A stretch of 64,000 bases of DNA from Pseudomonadota bacterium (GTDB taxonomy: Bacteria > Pseudomonadota > Gammaproteobacteria > Burkholderiales > Thiobacillaceae): the NCBI GenBank assembly GCA_029558905.1, contig JAKQCX010000031.1, positions 1 to 64,000 of the forward strand. Reading direction: 5' to 3'. The first letter of the stretch is position 1; each line of letters opens with the position of its first letter. The notes beneath the pieces are model-generated. The model saw only the letters and a program-made list of their open reading frames with translations. It searched no databases and was not told where the DNA came from. Position numbers and translations under genes: made by a program. Shown one piece after another: positions 50,486 through 60,386 of this stretch.

Positions 50486-50504
50486 GAGTCTTCCCGCGCC
50501 TTCC

Positions 50505-51251
50505 TCAGCCCGCCCGGCAAATGGCGAGAAACTCGCCGGCATCGAGGGATGCGCCGCCGATGAGGCCACCGTCAATGTCGGGTTGCCCCAGCAGCTCCGC
50601 CGCATTACCGGGCTTCATGCTGCCGCCATACTGGATGACGAGCTTCGCGGCCACGTCTGCATCCAGGCTCCGCACCCTGGCGCGGATGAAGGCATGCACG
50701 GCCTGGGCCTGTCCCGGCGTGGCGGTCTTGCCGGTACCGATGGCCCACACCGGCTCGTAGGCCACGACGGCCTTGGCCAGGGCCTCCACACCGCTCCGGG
50801 CGATGACCGCGTCCAGCTGACGCCCCACCACCCGCTCGGTCACCCCGCCCTCGCGCTCCTCAAGGGTCTCGCCTACGCAGAGGATGGGGGTCAGCCCCGC
50901 GTCTTGGGCGGCGGCAAACTTCTCCGCCACGACGGCATCGCTCTCCGCGTACAGGGCACGGCGCTCGGAGTGGCCGACGATGACATAGGTGCAGGCAAAG
51001 TCTCGCAGCATGGAGGCCGATACCTCGCCGGTATAGGCCCCCCTGGCATGGGGGCTGAGGTTCTGCGCGCCCCAGGCGATGGCACTGCCAGCGAGCCTGG
51101 CTTGCACCTGGGCCAGATAGGGGAAGGGCACGCAAACCGCCACGTCGGCCTTCACGTCCCCCAGGCCGGCCTGCAGACCGGCCAGCAGGGCTTCGTTCTC
51201 CGCCAGACTACCGTTCATCTTCCAGTTGCCGGCTACGAGTTTGCGACGCAT
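50505..51251 (-). CDS. tpiA: Triosephosphate isomerase
   Basis: A 248-residue TIM barrel ([14 protein letters not shown]). Catalytic Lys in NWKMNG, His in VIVGHSERR and Glu in [14 protein letters not shown] are intact. It interconverts glyceraldehyde 3-phosphate and DHAP in glycolysis and the Calvin cycle. Own promoter upstream; followed by secG. Confidence 0.97.
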   Translation of the reverse strand: MRRKLVAGNWKMNGSLAENEALLAGLQAGLGDVKADVAVCVPFPYLAQVQARLAGSAIAWGAQNLSPHARGAYTGEVSASMLRDFACTYVIVGHSERRALYAESDAVVAEKFAAAQDAGLTPILCVGETLEEREGGVTERVVGRQLDAVIARSGVEALAKAVVAYEPVWAIGTGKTATPGQAQAVHAFIRARVRSLDADVAAKLVIQYGGSMKPGNAAELLGQPDIDGGLIGGASLDAGEFLAICRAG

Positions 51252-51278
51252 GCTTGACCCTCTACCAAAAGACCGTGC

Positions 51279-51307
51279 ATGTTAATGAGTCACCATGTCG
51301 CGGTCAA
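51279..51307 (-). promoter_or_regulatory. Sigma-70 promoter of tpiA-secG
   Basis: On the minus strand TTGACC (51302-51307), 17-base spacer, TAACAT (51279-51284), 27 bases before the tpiA start. Good match to a housekeeping promoter. Confidence 0.72.
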
Positions 51308-51383
51308 TGGCGGCAGACGCGGGCGCTCGCCTGGCGGTGTCTGAGGTGGCTCGGTCTTGCCCAGACATGCGGTTTAGGCTGGA

Positions 51384-52403
51384 TCAGGGTTTCAGGATGC
51401 GCGTTCCCAGCCACCAGAAGACGGAGGCAAGCAAGGCACTGGCAGGGATGGTCACCACCCAGGCCACCGCCAGATGCATGGAGATATCCCAGCGTACCCG
51501 TTTCACGTTGTGGGCAGCTCCTGCCCCCGCGATGGCGCCAGCGATGGTGTGGGTGGTGGAGACGGGGATACCCGCCAGGGTGGCCATGCCCAGGCTGAGT
51601 GCCCCGCCCATGGAGGCGCAGGAGCCGCTCACGGTATCGAGCTTGGTGATGCGTGTACCCATGGTCTTGACGATACGCCAGCCCCCCAGATAGGTGCCCC
51701 AAGCAATCGCCAAGTAACAGGCATACACCACCCACCTGGGCAGGGTCTCCACATCCGTGGTGGCCACACCGGCGCTGATCATCAGCAGCCAGATGATGCC
51801 GATGGTCTTTTGTGCATCATTGCCGCCATGCGCCAGGCTGTAGGCACCGGAAGCGAACAGTTGCCCGTAGCGGAACCAGGATCCCACCCGGGCGGGCGTG
51901 TGCCGGCGGAAGATCCAGGCCACCAGCACCATGAGCAGCCCGCCGAACATGAAACCGATGAAGGGTGAGACCACGATGAACACCACGATCTTGCCGAAAC
52001 CGCTCCAGACGATGGGATCGAGGCTGCCGGTCTTGGTGACTGCGGCCCCCACCAGGCCACCGATCAGGGCGTGCGACGAGGAGGAAGGAATGCCATAAAA
52101 CCAAGTGATGATGTTCCAGGTCAGGGCCCCGCACAGGGCACCAAAGATCACATAGTGATCCACGAGCTCGGGGTCCACCGTGCCCTTGCCTATGGTGGCC
52201 GCCACCTTGAGGTGGAACACCCACAGGGCAGCGAAATTGAAAAAGGCGGCGAACATCACCGCCTGCTTGGGGGTCAGCACCCCGGTGGCCACGATGGTGG
52301 AAATGGAGTTCGCGCCATCATGAAAGCCGTTCATGAAGTCGAAGGCCAGAGCCACCACCACCAGCACGACCAGGATCCACAGGCTGATGCTCAGGCCTTC
52401 CAT
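51384..52403 (-). CDS. pit: Inorganic phosphate transporter, PiT family
   Basis: A 339-residue membrane permease with about ten helices. The two inverted family signatures are visible: FDFMNGFHDGANSIS near the N-terminus and GGNDAQKTIGII near the middle, each with the GxxDA core that binds phosphate. The start at 52403 follows GAGGAGG by six bases. It is 10 bases after the DUF47 gene, the usual partner of Pit transporters. A sulfate-permease role is possible in this family but phosphate is more likely. Confidence 0.9.
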   Translation of the reverse strand: MEGLSISLWILVVLVVVALAFDFMNGFHDGANSISTIVATGVLTPKQAVMFAAFFNFAALWVFHLKVAATIGKGTVDPELVDHYVIFGALCGALTWNIITWFYGIPSSSSHALIGGLVGAAVTKTGSLDPIVWSGFGKIVVFIVVSPFIGFMFGGLLMVLVAWIFRRHTPARVGSWFRYGQLFASGAYSLAHGGNDAQKTIGIIWLLMISAGVATTDVETLPRWVVYACYLAIAWGTYLGGWRIVKTMGTRITKLDTVSGSCASMGGALSLGMATLAGIPVSTTHTIAGAIAGAGAAHNVKRVRWDISMHLAVAWVVTIPASALLASVFWWLGTRILKP

Positions 52404-52413
52404 GACCGCCTCC

Positions 52414-53052
52414 TCAGGCATTCTCGATGAGGATGCCCTCGATGGTCTTGGCCGCGTCCTCGCAGAAGTCCAGCACATCCTCCTGCAGGACATAGAACTC
52501 CTTCAGCTTGATCGCTGCCCACAGGTTGCTGTCATCGCTGAACAGGCGGGCCACGGCCTTGCGGTAGACCTTGTCGCCCTTGGTCTCGATGGCGCCGACC
52601 TCCTGACAGTAGGCCTTCACATCCTGGCGCCGCTTTTTGTCGGACAGCGCCAGCACCGCACGGTTCAGGCGCTGACAGGCGTCCGCGCCCAGGGCCGCCA
52701 GTTCCCGCGACTCCGGGGTGGAATCCTCGATGTTGTACATGTCCACGGCATTGGCCAGGTCTTCCAGGGTGTCCAGGATCTTTTCCAGTTCCACCGTCAG
52801 GGTATGGATGGCCTCCCGGCTGATGGGCGTGATGAAGGACTTGTGCAGCAGATCGGTCAGCTCGGCCTTGATGGTATCGCCACTGCGCTCATTGAGATGC
52901 ACCTCCTTGATCAGCGCATCGATCTCCGCATCCTGGGAACCCAGGCCGTTGACCATGCGCAGGACGGCATTGGCCGCGGCCAGCAGACGGTCGGAATGAG
53001 CTTCGAGCAGGTCATAGAACTCCCGGCGCTGGGGCATCATCTTGCTGAACAT
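52414..53052 (-). CDS. PhoU-like (DUF47, TIGR00153) protein
   Basis: A 212-residue helical-bundle protein (MFSKMMPQRREFYDLLEAHS) of the PhoU-like DUF47 family, which accompanies Pit transporters and is thought to tune them. Helices carry the ED-x-A-K-type metal-cluster residues (FCEDAAKTIEGI). It starts 206 bases after glmM ends and is the first gene of a two-gene operon with pit, set between glmM and tpiA. Confidence 0.88.
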   Translation of the reverse strand: MFSKMMPQRREFYDLLEAHSDRLLAAANAVLRMVNGLGSQDAEIDALIKEVHLNERSGDTIKAELTDLLHKSFITPISREAIHTLTVELEKILDTLEDLANAVDMYNIEDSTPESRELAALGADACQRLNRAVLALSDKKRRQDVKAYCQEVGAIETKGDKVYRKAVARLFSDDSNLWAAIKLKEFYVLQEDVLDFCEDAAKTIEGILIENA

Positions 53053-53258
53053 GAACGCACTCTATCGTGGTGGGTGGGAATCTGCGCCGGGCAATGTCCG
53101 CCGCGCGGCGCGCAGTATAAACCCTGACCCGGCACCTGGGCCCGTAAGCAGGGAGTGCGTGCACTCCCTGCGCGCCAGTGAGACACGGCTAGATGGGGCC
53201 GAACCCCGAGCACGTCACCCGCGCTTCCTTCGCTGTGCACACACCGACTTGCCTCGAA

Positions 53259-54635
53259 TCAGTCGGCGTTTCCCACGCGACCCGCCACTTCTCGCACGGT
53301 CGCGGCAATCCGTTCGGCGCAGCGACGCACCTGGGGCTCGTCGCGGCCTTCCACCATGACCCGGATGAGGGGCTCGGTGCCGGAGGCGCGCAGCACCACA
53401 CGACCGTCCTCGCCCAATTCTCGTTCCACGGCACCCACCGCGTCCCGTACCGGCAACTGGCCATTCAGCTTGAAATCCCGGGTGACGCGCACGTTGATCA
53501 GCACCTGCGGGAACACCGGGCAGTCCCGGGTGTATTCCGCCAGGGACTGGCGGGCGCGGCGCAGCGCCGCCATGACCTGCAGGGCCGAGACGATGCCATC
53601 ACCCGTGGTGTGCTTGTCCAGGCACAGGATATGCCCGGAACTCTCCCCACCCAGTTGCCAGCCCTCCTGTTGCAAAACTTCCAGTACATAACGATCACCC
53701 ACCTTGGCACGCCTGAAATCGCAACCCATCTGCTTCAGCGCCAGCTCCGTGCCCAGGTTGGTCATCAGGGTGCCCACCACCCCACCCTTCAACTCGCCGG
53801 TTTGCTTGCGATGCCGGGCAATGGCATACATGAGCTTGTCGCCATCCATGACACTGCCGCTGGCGTCCGCCATCATCAGACGATCGCCGTCACCATCCAG
53901 GGCCACGCCCAAATCCGCGCGATGCTGACGTACGGCCCGGCTCATGGTCTCTGTGTGGGTGGCGCCGCAGTTCTTGTTGATGTTGAGCCCATCCGGTTCG
54001 TTGGCAATGGCGATGACATCCGCGCCCAGCTCATGGAACACGTGTGGCGCGATGTGATAAGCCGCGCCATGGGCGCAATCCACCACGATGCGCATACCAC
54101 GCAGATCCAGGTCCGTGGGAAAGGTGCTCTTGCAGAATTCGATGTAGCGGCCATCGGCATCCTCCATGCGCTTCACCCTACCCAGATTCCTGGAAGCCTC
54201 CGTACGGATGGGGGACTCCATGGCCTCCTCGATGGCCAGCTCCACCTCGTCCGGCAGCTTGGTGCCCTGGGCGGAAAAGAATTTGATGCCATTGTCCTCG
54301 TAGGGGTTGTGGGAGGCGGAAATCACTACCCCGGCCTGCAGGCGCAAGGCCCGGGTCAGATAGGCCACGCCGGGCGTGGGCATGGGGCCGGTGAGGCGCA
54401 CATCCACGCCGGCGGACGTGAAACCGGCCTGCAGGGCGGACTCCAGCATGTAGCCCGAAACCCGGGTGTCCTTGCCGATCAAGACCGTCGGGCGCTCCCC
54501 GCGCAGGGCATCATGCCCCTTGGCGGCCAGCACGCGCCCGGCGGCATACCCCAGGCGCATCACCATGCCCGGGGTAATGGGATCGTCTCCCACCCGGCCA
54601 CGCACGCCATCCGTCCCAAAGAATCTTCTGCTCAT
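53259..54635 (-). CDS. glmM: Phosphoglucosamine mutase
   Basis: A 458-residue enzyme making glucosamine 1-phosphate for peptidoglycan and LPS. The phospho-serine loop is [16 protein letters not shown], the metal loop [11 protein letters not shown] and the sugar loop GGESSGHI. The ATG at 54635 ([13 protein letters not shown]) is preceded by GGAG and overlaps the folP stop (ATGA). Confidence 0.97.
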   Translation of the reverse strand: MSRRFFGTDGVRGRVGDDPITPGMVMRLGYAAGRVLAAKGHDALRGERPTVLIGKDTRVSGYMLESALQAGFTSAGVDVRLTGPMPTPGVAYLTRALRLQAGVVISASHNPYEDNGIKFFSAQGTKLPDEVELAIEEAMESPIRTEASRNLGRVKRMEDADGRYIEFCKSTFPTDLDLRGMRIVVDCAHGAAYHIAPHVFHELGADVIAIANEPDGLNINKNCGATHTETMSRAVRQHRADLGVALDGDGDRLMMADASGSVMDGDKLMYAIARHRKQTGELKGGVVGTLMTNLGTELALKQMGCDFRRAKVGDRYVLEVLQQEGWQLGGESSGHILCLDKHTTGDGIVSALQVMAALRRARQSLAEYTRDCPVFPQVLINVRVTRDFKLNGQLPVRDAVGAVERELGEDGRVVLRASGTEPLIRVMVEGRDEPQVRRCAERIAATVREVAGRVGNAD

Positions 54636-55453
54636 TGCTGCGCTCCCAAGGTTTGCCAAATCCTCAATGCATCCACGGTGGCGGCCACATCGTGCACGCG
54701 CAGGATGGCGGCCCCGCGCATGGCCGCCAGCAAGGCCGCCGTCACACTGGCCACCATCCGCTCCTGCACGGGGCGGCCGGTGATGTGCCCCAGCATGGAC
54801 TTGCGCGACACGCCCACCAGTAACGGTGCCATATCGGCCAGGCGAGCCAGTTGCTTGAACAGATCCACATTGTGTTCCAGGGTCTTACCGAAACCGAAGC
54901 CCGGGTCGATGAGGATGCGTTGCGGGTCGATCCCCGCCCGTATGCAGGCAGTCCGGCGCCGGGCGAGAAATTCCCCCACCTCCCGCGTGACGTCCTCATA
55001 GCTGGGGTCGTCCTGCATGCCACGGGGCGTACCCTGCATGTGCATGAGACAGAGGCCGCAATCGGTGCCGGTCACTGCCTCCATGGCTCCCGGGGCGCGC
55101 AGTGCACCCACGTCGTTGATCATGTCCGCGCCTGCGGACAAGGTCGCACGCATGACATCCGGTTTCATGGTGTCCACGGAGATGGCCGCGCCGCAATCCC
55201 GCAGACCATCCAGTACGGGCAACACCCGCGCCAGTTCCTCCCTTACCGATACGGGTCGGGCCCCGGGGCGCGTGGACTCCCCGCCCAGGTCCAGCAGGTC
55301 CGCCCCCGCGGCGTGCAGGGCCAGGCCGTGCTCGATGGCGCGGCCGGGGTCGAGAAAGCGGCCACCATCGGAAAAGGAATCGGGGGTGACATTGACGATG
55401 CCCATGACCAGGGGCCGATCCAGGGCATAAGTGTAACGGCCGCAGCGGAACAT
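54632..55453 (-). CDS. folP: Dihydropteroate synthase
   Basis: A 273-residue TIM-barrel enzyme joining p-aminobenzoate and the pterin pyrophosphate in folate synthesis (sulfonamide target). [19 protein letters not shown] and [11 protein letters not shown] are the two family signatures. It overlaps glmM and follows ftsH by 75 bases, the conserved ftsH-folP-glmM order. Confidence 0.97.
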   Translation of the reverse strand: MFRCGRYTYALDRPLVMGIVNVTPDSFSDGGRFLDPGRAIEHGLALHAAGADLLDLGGESTRPGARPVSVREELARVLPVLDGLRDCGAAISVDTMKPDVMRATLSAGADMINDVGALRAPGAMEAVTGTDCGLCLMHMQGTPRGMQDDPSYEDVTREVGEFLARRRTACIRAGIDPQRILIDPGFGFGKTLEHNVDLFKQLARLADMAPLLVGVSRKSMLGHITGRPVQERMVASVTAALLAAMRGAAILRVHDVAATVDALRIWQTLGAQQ

Positions 55454-55528
55454 CCGGAATGGACTTGCGGGGCATGATCGGGAGAGGGGCGCGGACGTTC
55501 CTCAACGTCCCGCCCCCCTGCCACCGGA

Positions 55529-57424
55529 TCAGGTTTCCTCGGCGGGGGTGGTCGTGGGGGTCGGGGCGCTGGGTGCGCTGCTGCCACCGGAAGACCCCGC
55601 GGGTGGGCTCACCGGCTTGGGCGGGCGTGGCTCCCGGCCGGCCATGATATCGTCGATCTGCTCGGCATCGATGGTTTCCCATTCCAGCAGGGCCTGGGCC
55701 ATGCGTTCCACCTTGCCCCGGTTCTCCTCCAGGATGCTGCGTGCCAGGGCGTACTGCGCGTCGATGATGCTGCGCACCTCGGCGTCCACCTTGCGCAGGG
55801 TATCCTCGGACACGTTCTTGTGGGTGGTGATGGAACGGCCCAGGAAGATCTCGCCCTCTTCCTCGCCGTAGACCATGGGCCCCAGACTGTCGGACATGCC
55901 CCACTGGGTGACCATGCGCCGGGCCAGATCGGTAGCGCGCTGGAAGTCGTTGGAGGCGCCTGTGGTCATCTGGTTCATGAACAGCTCTTCCGCGATGCGC
56001 CCCCCGAACAGCACGGCAATGGTGGACAGCAGACGCGTGCGATCCTGGCTGTAACGGTCCTCGGTGGGCAGTTGCATGGTCACGCCCAGGGCCCTACCCC
56101 GGGGAATGATGGTGACCTTGTGCACCGGATCGGTCTTGGGCATGAGCTTGGCCACCACGGCATGGCCGGACTCGTGATAGGCAGTGTTTTTGCGCTCTTC
56201 CTCGGGCATGACGATGGAACGGCGCTCGGCCCCCATCATGATCTTGTCCTTGGCGCGTTCGAAGTCCTCCATGTCCACCACGCGCTTGTTGCCCCGGGCG
56301 GCGAACAGGGCGGCCTCGTTCACCAGGTTGGCCAGGTCTGCGCCCGAAAAGCCGGGAGTGCCCCGGGCGATGATGTCAGCCTTCACGTCCTGGCTCAGCG
56401 GCACCTTGCGCATGTGCACCATGAGGATCTGCTCCCGGCCACGGATATCCGGCAGGGGCACCACCACCTGGCGGTCGAAGCGACCGGGGCGCAGGAGGGC
56501 CGGATCCAGCACGTCGGGTCGGTTGGTGGCGGCGATGACGATGACCCCCGCGGTGGCCTCGAAGCCATCCATTTCCACCAGCAACTGGTTCAGGGTCTGT
56601 TCGCGCTCGTCGTTGCCACCCCCCAGGCCGGCACCACGCTGGCGGCCCACCGCGTCGATCTCGTCGATGAAGATGATGCAGGGCGCGTGCTTCTTGGCCT
56701 GTTCGAACATGTCCCGCACCCGAGCCGCACCCACACCCACGAACATTTCCACGAAATCCGAGCCGGAGATGCTGAAGAAGGGCACCTTGGCCTCGCCGGC
56801 GATGGCCTTGGCCAGCAGGGTCTTGCCCGTACCCGGACTGCCCACCATGAGCACTCCCCGGGGGATGCGCCCACCCAGCTTCTGAAACTTGGACGGGTCC
56901 CGCAGGAATTCCACCAGTTCGCCCACCTCCTCTTTGGCCTCATCGCAGCCGGCCACGTCCGCGAAGGTCACGGCATTGCTCTCCTGATCCAGCATGCGGG
57001 CCTTGGACTTGCCGAAGGAGAAGGCACCGCCCCGACCGCCGCCCTGCATCTGACGCATGAAGAACACCCACACGCCGATGAGCAGCAACATCGGGAACCA
57101 GGAAATGAAGATGCTCATGAGCATGGAGGGCTGCTCTTCCGGCTTGGCCTCGATGATCACGCCATTCTTGAGCAGATCGGACACCATCCAGGGATCCGAG
57201 GGCGCATAGGTGGTGAAACGGCTGCCGTCCGCGCGCACGCCGCGCAGCACATGGCCGTCTATGGTGACCTTGGCCACCTGGCCGCCACGCACGTCCTCGA
57301 TGAAGCGGGAATAGTCCACCTGTGCCTGAGCCATGCCGGGCCGGGCATTGAACTGGTTGAACACCGTCATCAACACCAGGGCGATGACCAGCCAGATGGC
57401 GACGTTCTTGAACATGTTATTCAA
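55529..57424 (-). CDS. ftsH: ATP-dependent zinc metalloprotease FtsH
   Basis: A 631-residue inner-membrane AAA+ protease with two N-terminal helices flanking a periplasmic domain. Walker A GSPGTGKT, Walker B IIFIDEID, second region of homology and the zinc site HESGH are intact. It degrades misfolded membrane proteins and regulators such as LpxC. The TTG start at 57424 has GGAG six bases upstream; ATG 57415 is possible but lacks one at good spacing. The C-terminus is a Pro/Ser/Thr-rich tail. Confidence 0.97.
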   Translation of the reverse strand: MNNMFKNVAIWLVIALVLMTVFNQFNARPGMAQAQVDYSRFIEDVRGGQVAKVTIDGHVLRGVRADGSRFTTYAPSDPWMVSDLLKNGVIIEAKPEEQPSMLMSIFISWFPMLLLIGVWVFFMRQMQGGGRGGAFSFGKSKARMLDQESNAVTFADVAGCDEAKEEVGELVEFLRDPSKFQKLGGRIPRGVLMVGSPGTGKTLLAKAIAGEAKVPFFSISGSDFVEMFVGVGAARVRDMFEQAKKHAPCIIFIDEIDAVGRQRGAGLGGGNDEREQTLNQLLVEMDGFEATAGVIVIAATNRPDVLDPALLRPGRFDRQVVVPLPDIRGREQILMVHMRKVPLSQDVKADIIARGTPGFSGADLANLVNEAALFAARGNKRVVDMEDFERAKDKIMMGAERRSIVMPEEERKNTAYHESGHAVVAKLMPKTDPVHKVTIIPRGRALGVTMQLPTEDRYSQDRTRLLSTIAVLFGGRIAEELFMNQMTTGASNDFQRATDLARRMVTQWGMSDSLGPMVYGEEEGEIFLGRSITTHKNVSEDTLRKVDAEVRSIIDAQYALARSILEENRGKVERMAQALLEWETIDAEQIDDIMAGREPRPPKPVSPPAGSSGGSSAPSAPTPTTTPAEET

Positions 57425-57470
57425 CTCTTGCTCCTTTGCGGCGGATGCGCGTACAGCATTCTAACGGTGT

Positions 57471-58097
57471 TCAGGCCGATTGCTTGAGCCCCCGTCCCAG
57501 GAGATAGCATTCCCGGCTGCGATCCCGCGACGCATCCGGATTGCGGGTGGCCACGCTGCGAAACACCCCGCGCATGGCACGCACGAAATCCTCGAAACCC
57601 GCACCCTGAAACACTTTGATGAGGAATGCGCCCCCGGGTTCAAGATGCTGACGCGCGAAATCCAGAGCCAGCTCTGCCAGGGCATAGACCCGGGCCTGAT
57701 CCGACACCACGACACCCGTGATGTTTGGGGCCATGTCCGAAAGTACAAGATGGGCCTTGCGACCGCTCAGCGCGACCGCCACCTCGGCCAAGGTGGTGTC
57801 CTCGGTGAAGTCCCCCTGGACGAAGGTCACACCGTCGAGCCCCGCCATCTCCAGCAGGTCGATGCCGATGACCCGTCCCCGCCCTTGCAGGCGCCGGGCC
57901 GCCACCTGGCTCCAGCCCCCGGGGGCGCAACCCAGGTCCACCACCAGCTGGCCGGGCTTCAGGAGCCGATCCCGCGCATCGATCTGCATCAGCTTGAAGG
58001 CCGCGCGGGAACGCCAGCCCTGCTCGCTGGCCTGCCGCACATAATGGTCATTGACGTGGCGGTGATGCCACGCGCGGGTCTTGGCCTGTCGTTTCAT
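57471..58097 (-). CDS. rlmE: 23S rRNA 2'-O-ribose methyltransferase RlmE (FtsJ/RrmJ)
   Basis: A 208-residue SAM-dependent methyltransferase of U2552. The SAM loop VVDLGCAPGGWSQVA, catalytic Asp in VLSDMAPNITG and Lys in FLIKVFQGAGF match the K-D-K-E set. Start at 58097 (MKRQAKTRAWHHRHVND) fits family length; a longer start at 58172 exists with a ribosome site placed too close. Divergent from yhbY, convergent on ftsH transcription. Confidence 0.93.
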   Translation of the reverse strand: MKRQAKTRAWHHRHVNDHYVRQASEQGWRSRAAFKLMQIDARDRLLKPGQLVVDLGCAPGGWSQVAARRLQGRGRVIGIDLLEMAGLDGVTFVQGDFTEDTTLAEVAVALSGRKAHLVLSDMAPNITGVVVSDQARVYALAELALDFARQHLEPGGAFLIKVFQGAGFEDFVRAMRGVFRSVATRNPDASRDRSRECYLLGRGLKQSA

Positions 58098-58195
58098 TTT
58101 TGGAACAGATTTGGGGCGATCGTCCCCATGGCTGCGGATCCCTTCGGTGAGCCGCTCCGGGTAGGCTACCATCGCCTCCCTTTCCGGAGGGCATC

Positions 58196-58489
58196 ATGCA
58201 CGAACTAACGCCCGAACAGCGTAAATACCTCAAGGCCCGGGCCCACGGCCTGAAACCGGTGGTCACGATTGGCAATGCCGGTCTGAGCGAGGCCGTGATC
58301 CAGGAGGCCGGACGGGCCATCACCGCGCACGAGCTCATCAAGGTGCGGGTACTGGGCGATGACCGCCAGGCCCGGCAGGCCTGGTACGCGCAGCTGTGCA
58401 CGGCCCTGGGAGCCCAGCCGGTGCAGCATATCGGCAAACTGCTGCTGCTCTACCGCCGTGCCGAAAAACCACGCATCCCCTTGCCCTGA
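58196..58489 (+). CDS. yhbY: YhbY-family (CRM) RNA-binding protein
   Basis: A 97-residue protein with a single CRM domain; GLKPVVTIGNAGLSEAVIQE and the GKLLLLYRRAEK end are typical. YhbY binds the 50S precursor during ribosome assembly. GGAGG lies six bases before the ATG. Divergent from rlmE, as in many proteobacteria. Confidence 0.94.
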   Translation: MHELTPEQRKYLKARAHGLKPVVTIGNAGLSEAVIQEAGRAITAHELIKVRVLGDDRQARQAWYAQLCTALGAQPVQHIGKLLLLYRRAEKPRIPLP

Positions 58490-58561
58490 GGGCCGCTCAC
58501 TGGGCATTGGCCAGCTATCCCGGAGGGAGTCCCACGGCACGGCGGGGTGGCAGGCATGTGC

Positions 58562-59545
58562 TCAACCCCCGCCGGCCCCGAGCCTGCGCAGGGGCAACAC
58601 CAGGCCAAACAGCAACGCACCCAGCGCGATTCCGACCAGCGCGTTCAGACCGTTGGTCGTCAGAACGCGCCACAACCCGCCCAGCGATCCCTGGGCCACG
58701 GCAGCCCCGGCGGCCTCGACGGCGTGGTGGAGAAGCGGCATGCCATGCACCAAAATGCCCCCTCCCACCAGAAACATGGCGACCGTGCCGGCCACGGAAA
58801 GGAACTTCATCAGCCATGGCGCCGCGCGCAACAGGACGCGTCCCAGGGCCTGAGCCCAGCGATTGCCCCGGCCGTCGAGCCACAGACCCAGGTCATCGAG
58901 TTTGACGATGCCGCCCACCAGTCCATAGACACCCACGGTCATGAGCAGCGCGATACCCGACAGGACGGCCACCTGCTGGATCAGGGGCGCGTGGGCCACC
59001 GTACCCAGGGCAATGACGATGATCTCCGCCGATAGGATGAAATCCGTACGTATCGCGCCCCGGATCTTGCCCTGCTCGAGCGTCCCTGCTTGCACGGCGG
59101 GATTGTCAGGGCCATGCGCGGCATCACGCCGCACCGCCGCATCTCCGGCCTGATCGTCCAGGAACCCATGCGCCAGTTTTTCCACCCCCTCGAAGCACAG
59201 GAATGCCCCACCCAGCATCAACAGCGGCGTGACAAGCCAGGGCAGAAAAATGCTGATCACCAGGGCAGCGGGCACCAGAATCGCCTTGTTCACCAGCGAA
59301 CCCTTGGCTACCGCCCAGACCACGGGCAATTCCCGCTCGGCACGCACGCCAGCGACCTGCTGGGCATTGAGCGCCAGGTCGTCGCCCAGCACCCCGGCGG
59401 TCTTCCGCGTGGCCACCTTGGTCATAGAAGCCACATCATCGGCCACCACCGCGCTTTTGTGGGCGGCCACCTTGGTCATCGTGGCGACATCGTCGAGAAC
59501 GGAGGCGATGTCATCGAGCAGAGTGAGAAGACTGGCTCCGGCCAT
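58562..59545 (-). CDS. DUF808 family inner-membrane protein (YedI-like)
   Basis: A 327-residue membrane protein. The N-terminal helical segment ([19 protein letters not shown]) with its repeated [14 protein letters not shown] stretch, then six to seven membrane helices, is the DUF808 pattern (E. coli YedI). Function unknown. The start at 59545 is the first ATG; a TTG two codons earlier is possible. No terminator was seen; convergent with yhbY across 72 bases. Confidence 0.88.
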   Translation of the reverse strand: MAGASLLTLLDDIASVLDDVATMTKVAAHKSAVVADDVASMTKVATRKTAGVLGDDLALNAQQVAGVRAERELPVVWAVAKGSLVNKAILVPAALVISIFLPWLVTPLLMLGGAFLCFEGVEKLAHGFLDDQAGDAAVRRDAAHGPDNPAVQAGTLEQGKIRGAIRTDFILSAEIIVIALGTVAHAPLIQQVAVLSGIALLMTVGVYGLVGGIVKLDDLGLWLDGRGNRWAQALGRVLLRAAPWLMKFLSVAGTVAMFLVGGGILVHGMPLLHHAVEAAGAAVAQGSLGGLWRVLTTNGLNALVGIALGALLFGLVLPLRRLGAGGG

Positions 59546-60194
59546 GCGCAATACTCAAAACGGTAAAGGACGAATCCGCTCGGGAGGCCATGGGCAAGGC
59601 CCATCCCAACGGTATTGTGAGGCAGCTCCACGGCCATTCACAGATGTGCCCCCGGCCGCATGGGGTAAACCTCCTCCGCCACGGGTCGATGGGTGAGCGG
59701 ACCGGCCTGCCCCAGCCCATCGGGAAGAAGCGTCGACCAACGGCCCCGGCTCAGCGATTCGTGACATCCAATGCCGGGCTCCGCTTCTCGTGAACCTCCC
59801 TCTGCACGCGGCTGGCCTCGTCGTAAGTCATTCCCATACGCCTGTGCAGCGGCTCGATGTGGTCGCGGGTGCAGTCGCTCTCGCTCCCATCGGCATCGAT
59901 ACCGAACCCGACCCGTCATGCCTTGCGCTGGGCGTAGTCCGGCATGGCACACCCGACGCGCGGCCAGAGTGCCGGCGTGTGGCGCGGCTCCAGGGGGACG
60001 CGTTGCTCATGGCCCACATAGCGAAACATGACGGGGCGCTGGGGTTCGAGCCCGCACACCGGGGTTCCTGCGGATCGGTGGATATTTCAGGGCGGCGGCA
60101 TGCCTGGATCCACCGCCAGAAAGGGATTTTGGGGTTTCTCACCGAAATGCTAAAGCTTTGGCCGGACTGCCCGATAAGGAAGGGCTTGTTTTTG
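59546..60194. other. 649-base intergenic region, mostly without supported genes
   Basis: Between the DUF808 gene and the riboswitch. Reading frames here are short, have poor starts and conflict on both strands. The only coding-like trace is the broken frame at 59751-59945 listed separately. A loose hairpin (GGTGGAT with ATCCACC, about 60080-60115) lies before the riboswitch. No tRNA, repeat array or convincing promoter is seen. Confidence 0.5.
59751..59945 (-). pseudogene. Possible degraded small gene with internal stop
   Basis: On the minus strand a 65-codon frame runs MPDYAQRKA, TGA, then RVGFGIDADGSESD ... RMGMTYDEASRVQREVHEKR ... NR, TGA. The part after the internal TGA has a plausible protein-like composition but no start codon until MGM (codon 37). 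This could be a decayed gene, or chance. There is no ribosome site and no family match that I recognise. Confidence 0.2.
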
Positions 60195-60299
60195 AATCAC
60201 GACCTGCAAGGGCAAACCCATCGAAAGGTGGGGACGCAAAGTCACCGGTCTACAGGGCATTCGCCCCATGACGGCGGGAATGCCAGGTAGCGAGGGCCC
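60195..60299 (+). promoter_or_regulatory. Cyclic di-GMP-I (GEMM) riboswitch
   Basis: All conserved blocks of the class are present in order: CACG, AGGGCAAACC, a P2 stem CCCATC-GAAA-GGTGGG with GAAA tetraloop, GGACGCAAAG, a P3 arm starting CCGGTCTACAGGGCATTC and closing with GAATGCCAGGTAGCG, which supplies the tetraloop receptor. It ends about 87 bases before the DUF1631 start. No U-run terminator follows, so control is probably translational or through an overlapping structure; whether it is an on or off switch cannot be told. Confidence 0.92.
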
Positions 60300-60386
60300 A
60301 TGCCGGCCGCACGCCCACGCACATACCGCTTGCCCCAGGTTCTTCGTATGACGGCCGACGTCACTGCGGTCGTCAGGAGCGGGATG

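Noticed and set aside
59751-59945. Selenocysteine reading of the internal TGA
   Set aside because: No SECIS-like hairpin after the TGA and the surroundings are not a known selenoprotein.
60041-60055. GGGGTTCGAGCCCGC resembling a tRNA T-arm
   Set aside because: No acceptor, anticodon or D arm can be folded around it.
59790-60290. 166-codon plus-strand GTG-start frame before the DUF1631 gene
   Set aside because: It runs through the c-di-GMP riboswitch, whose RNA structure explains that sequence, and shows no protein-like motif.
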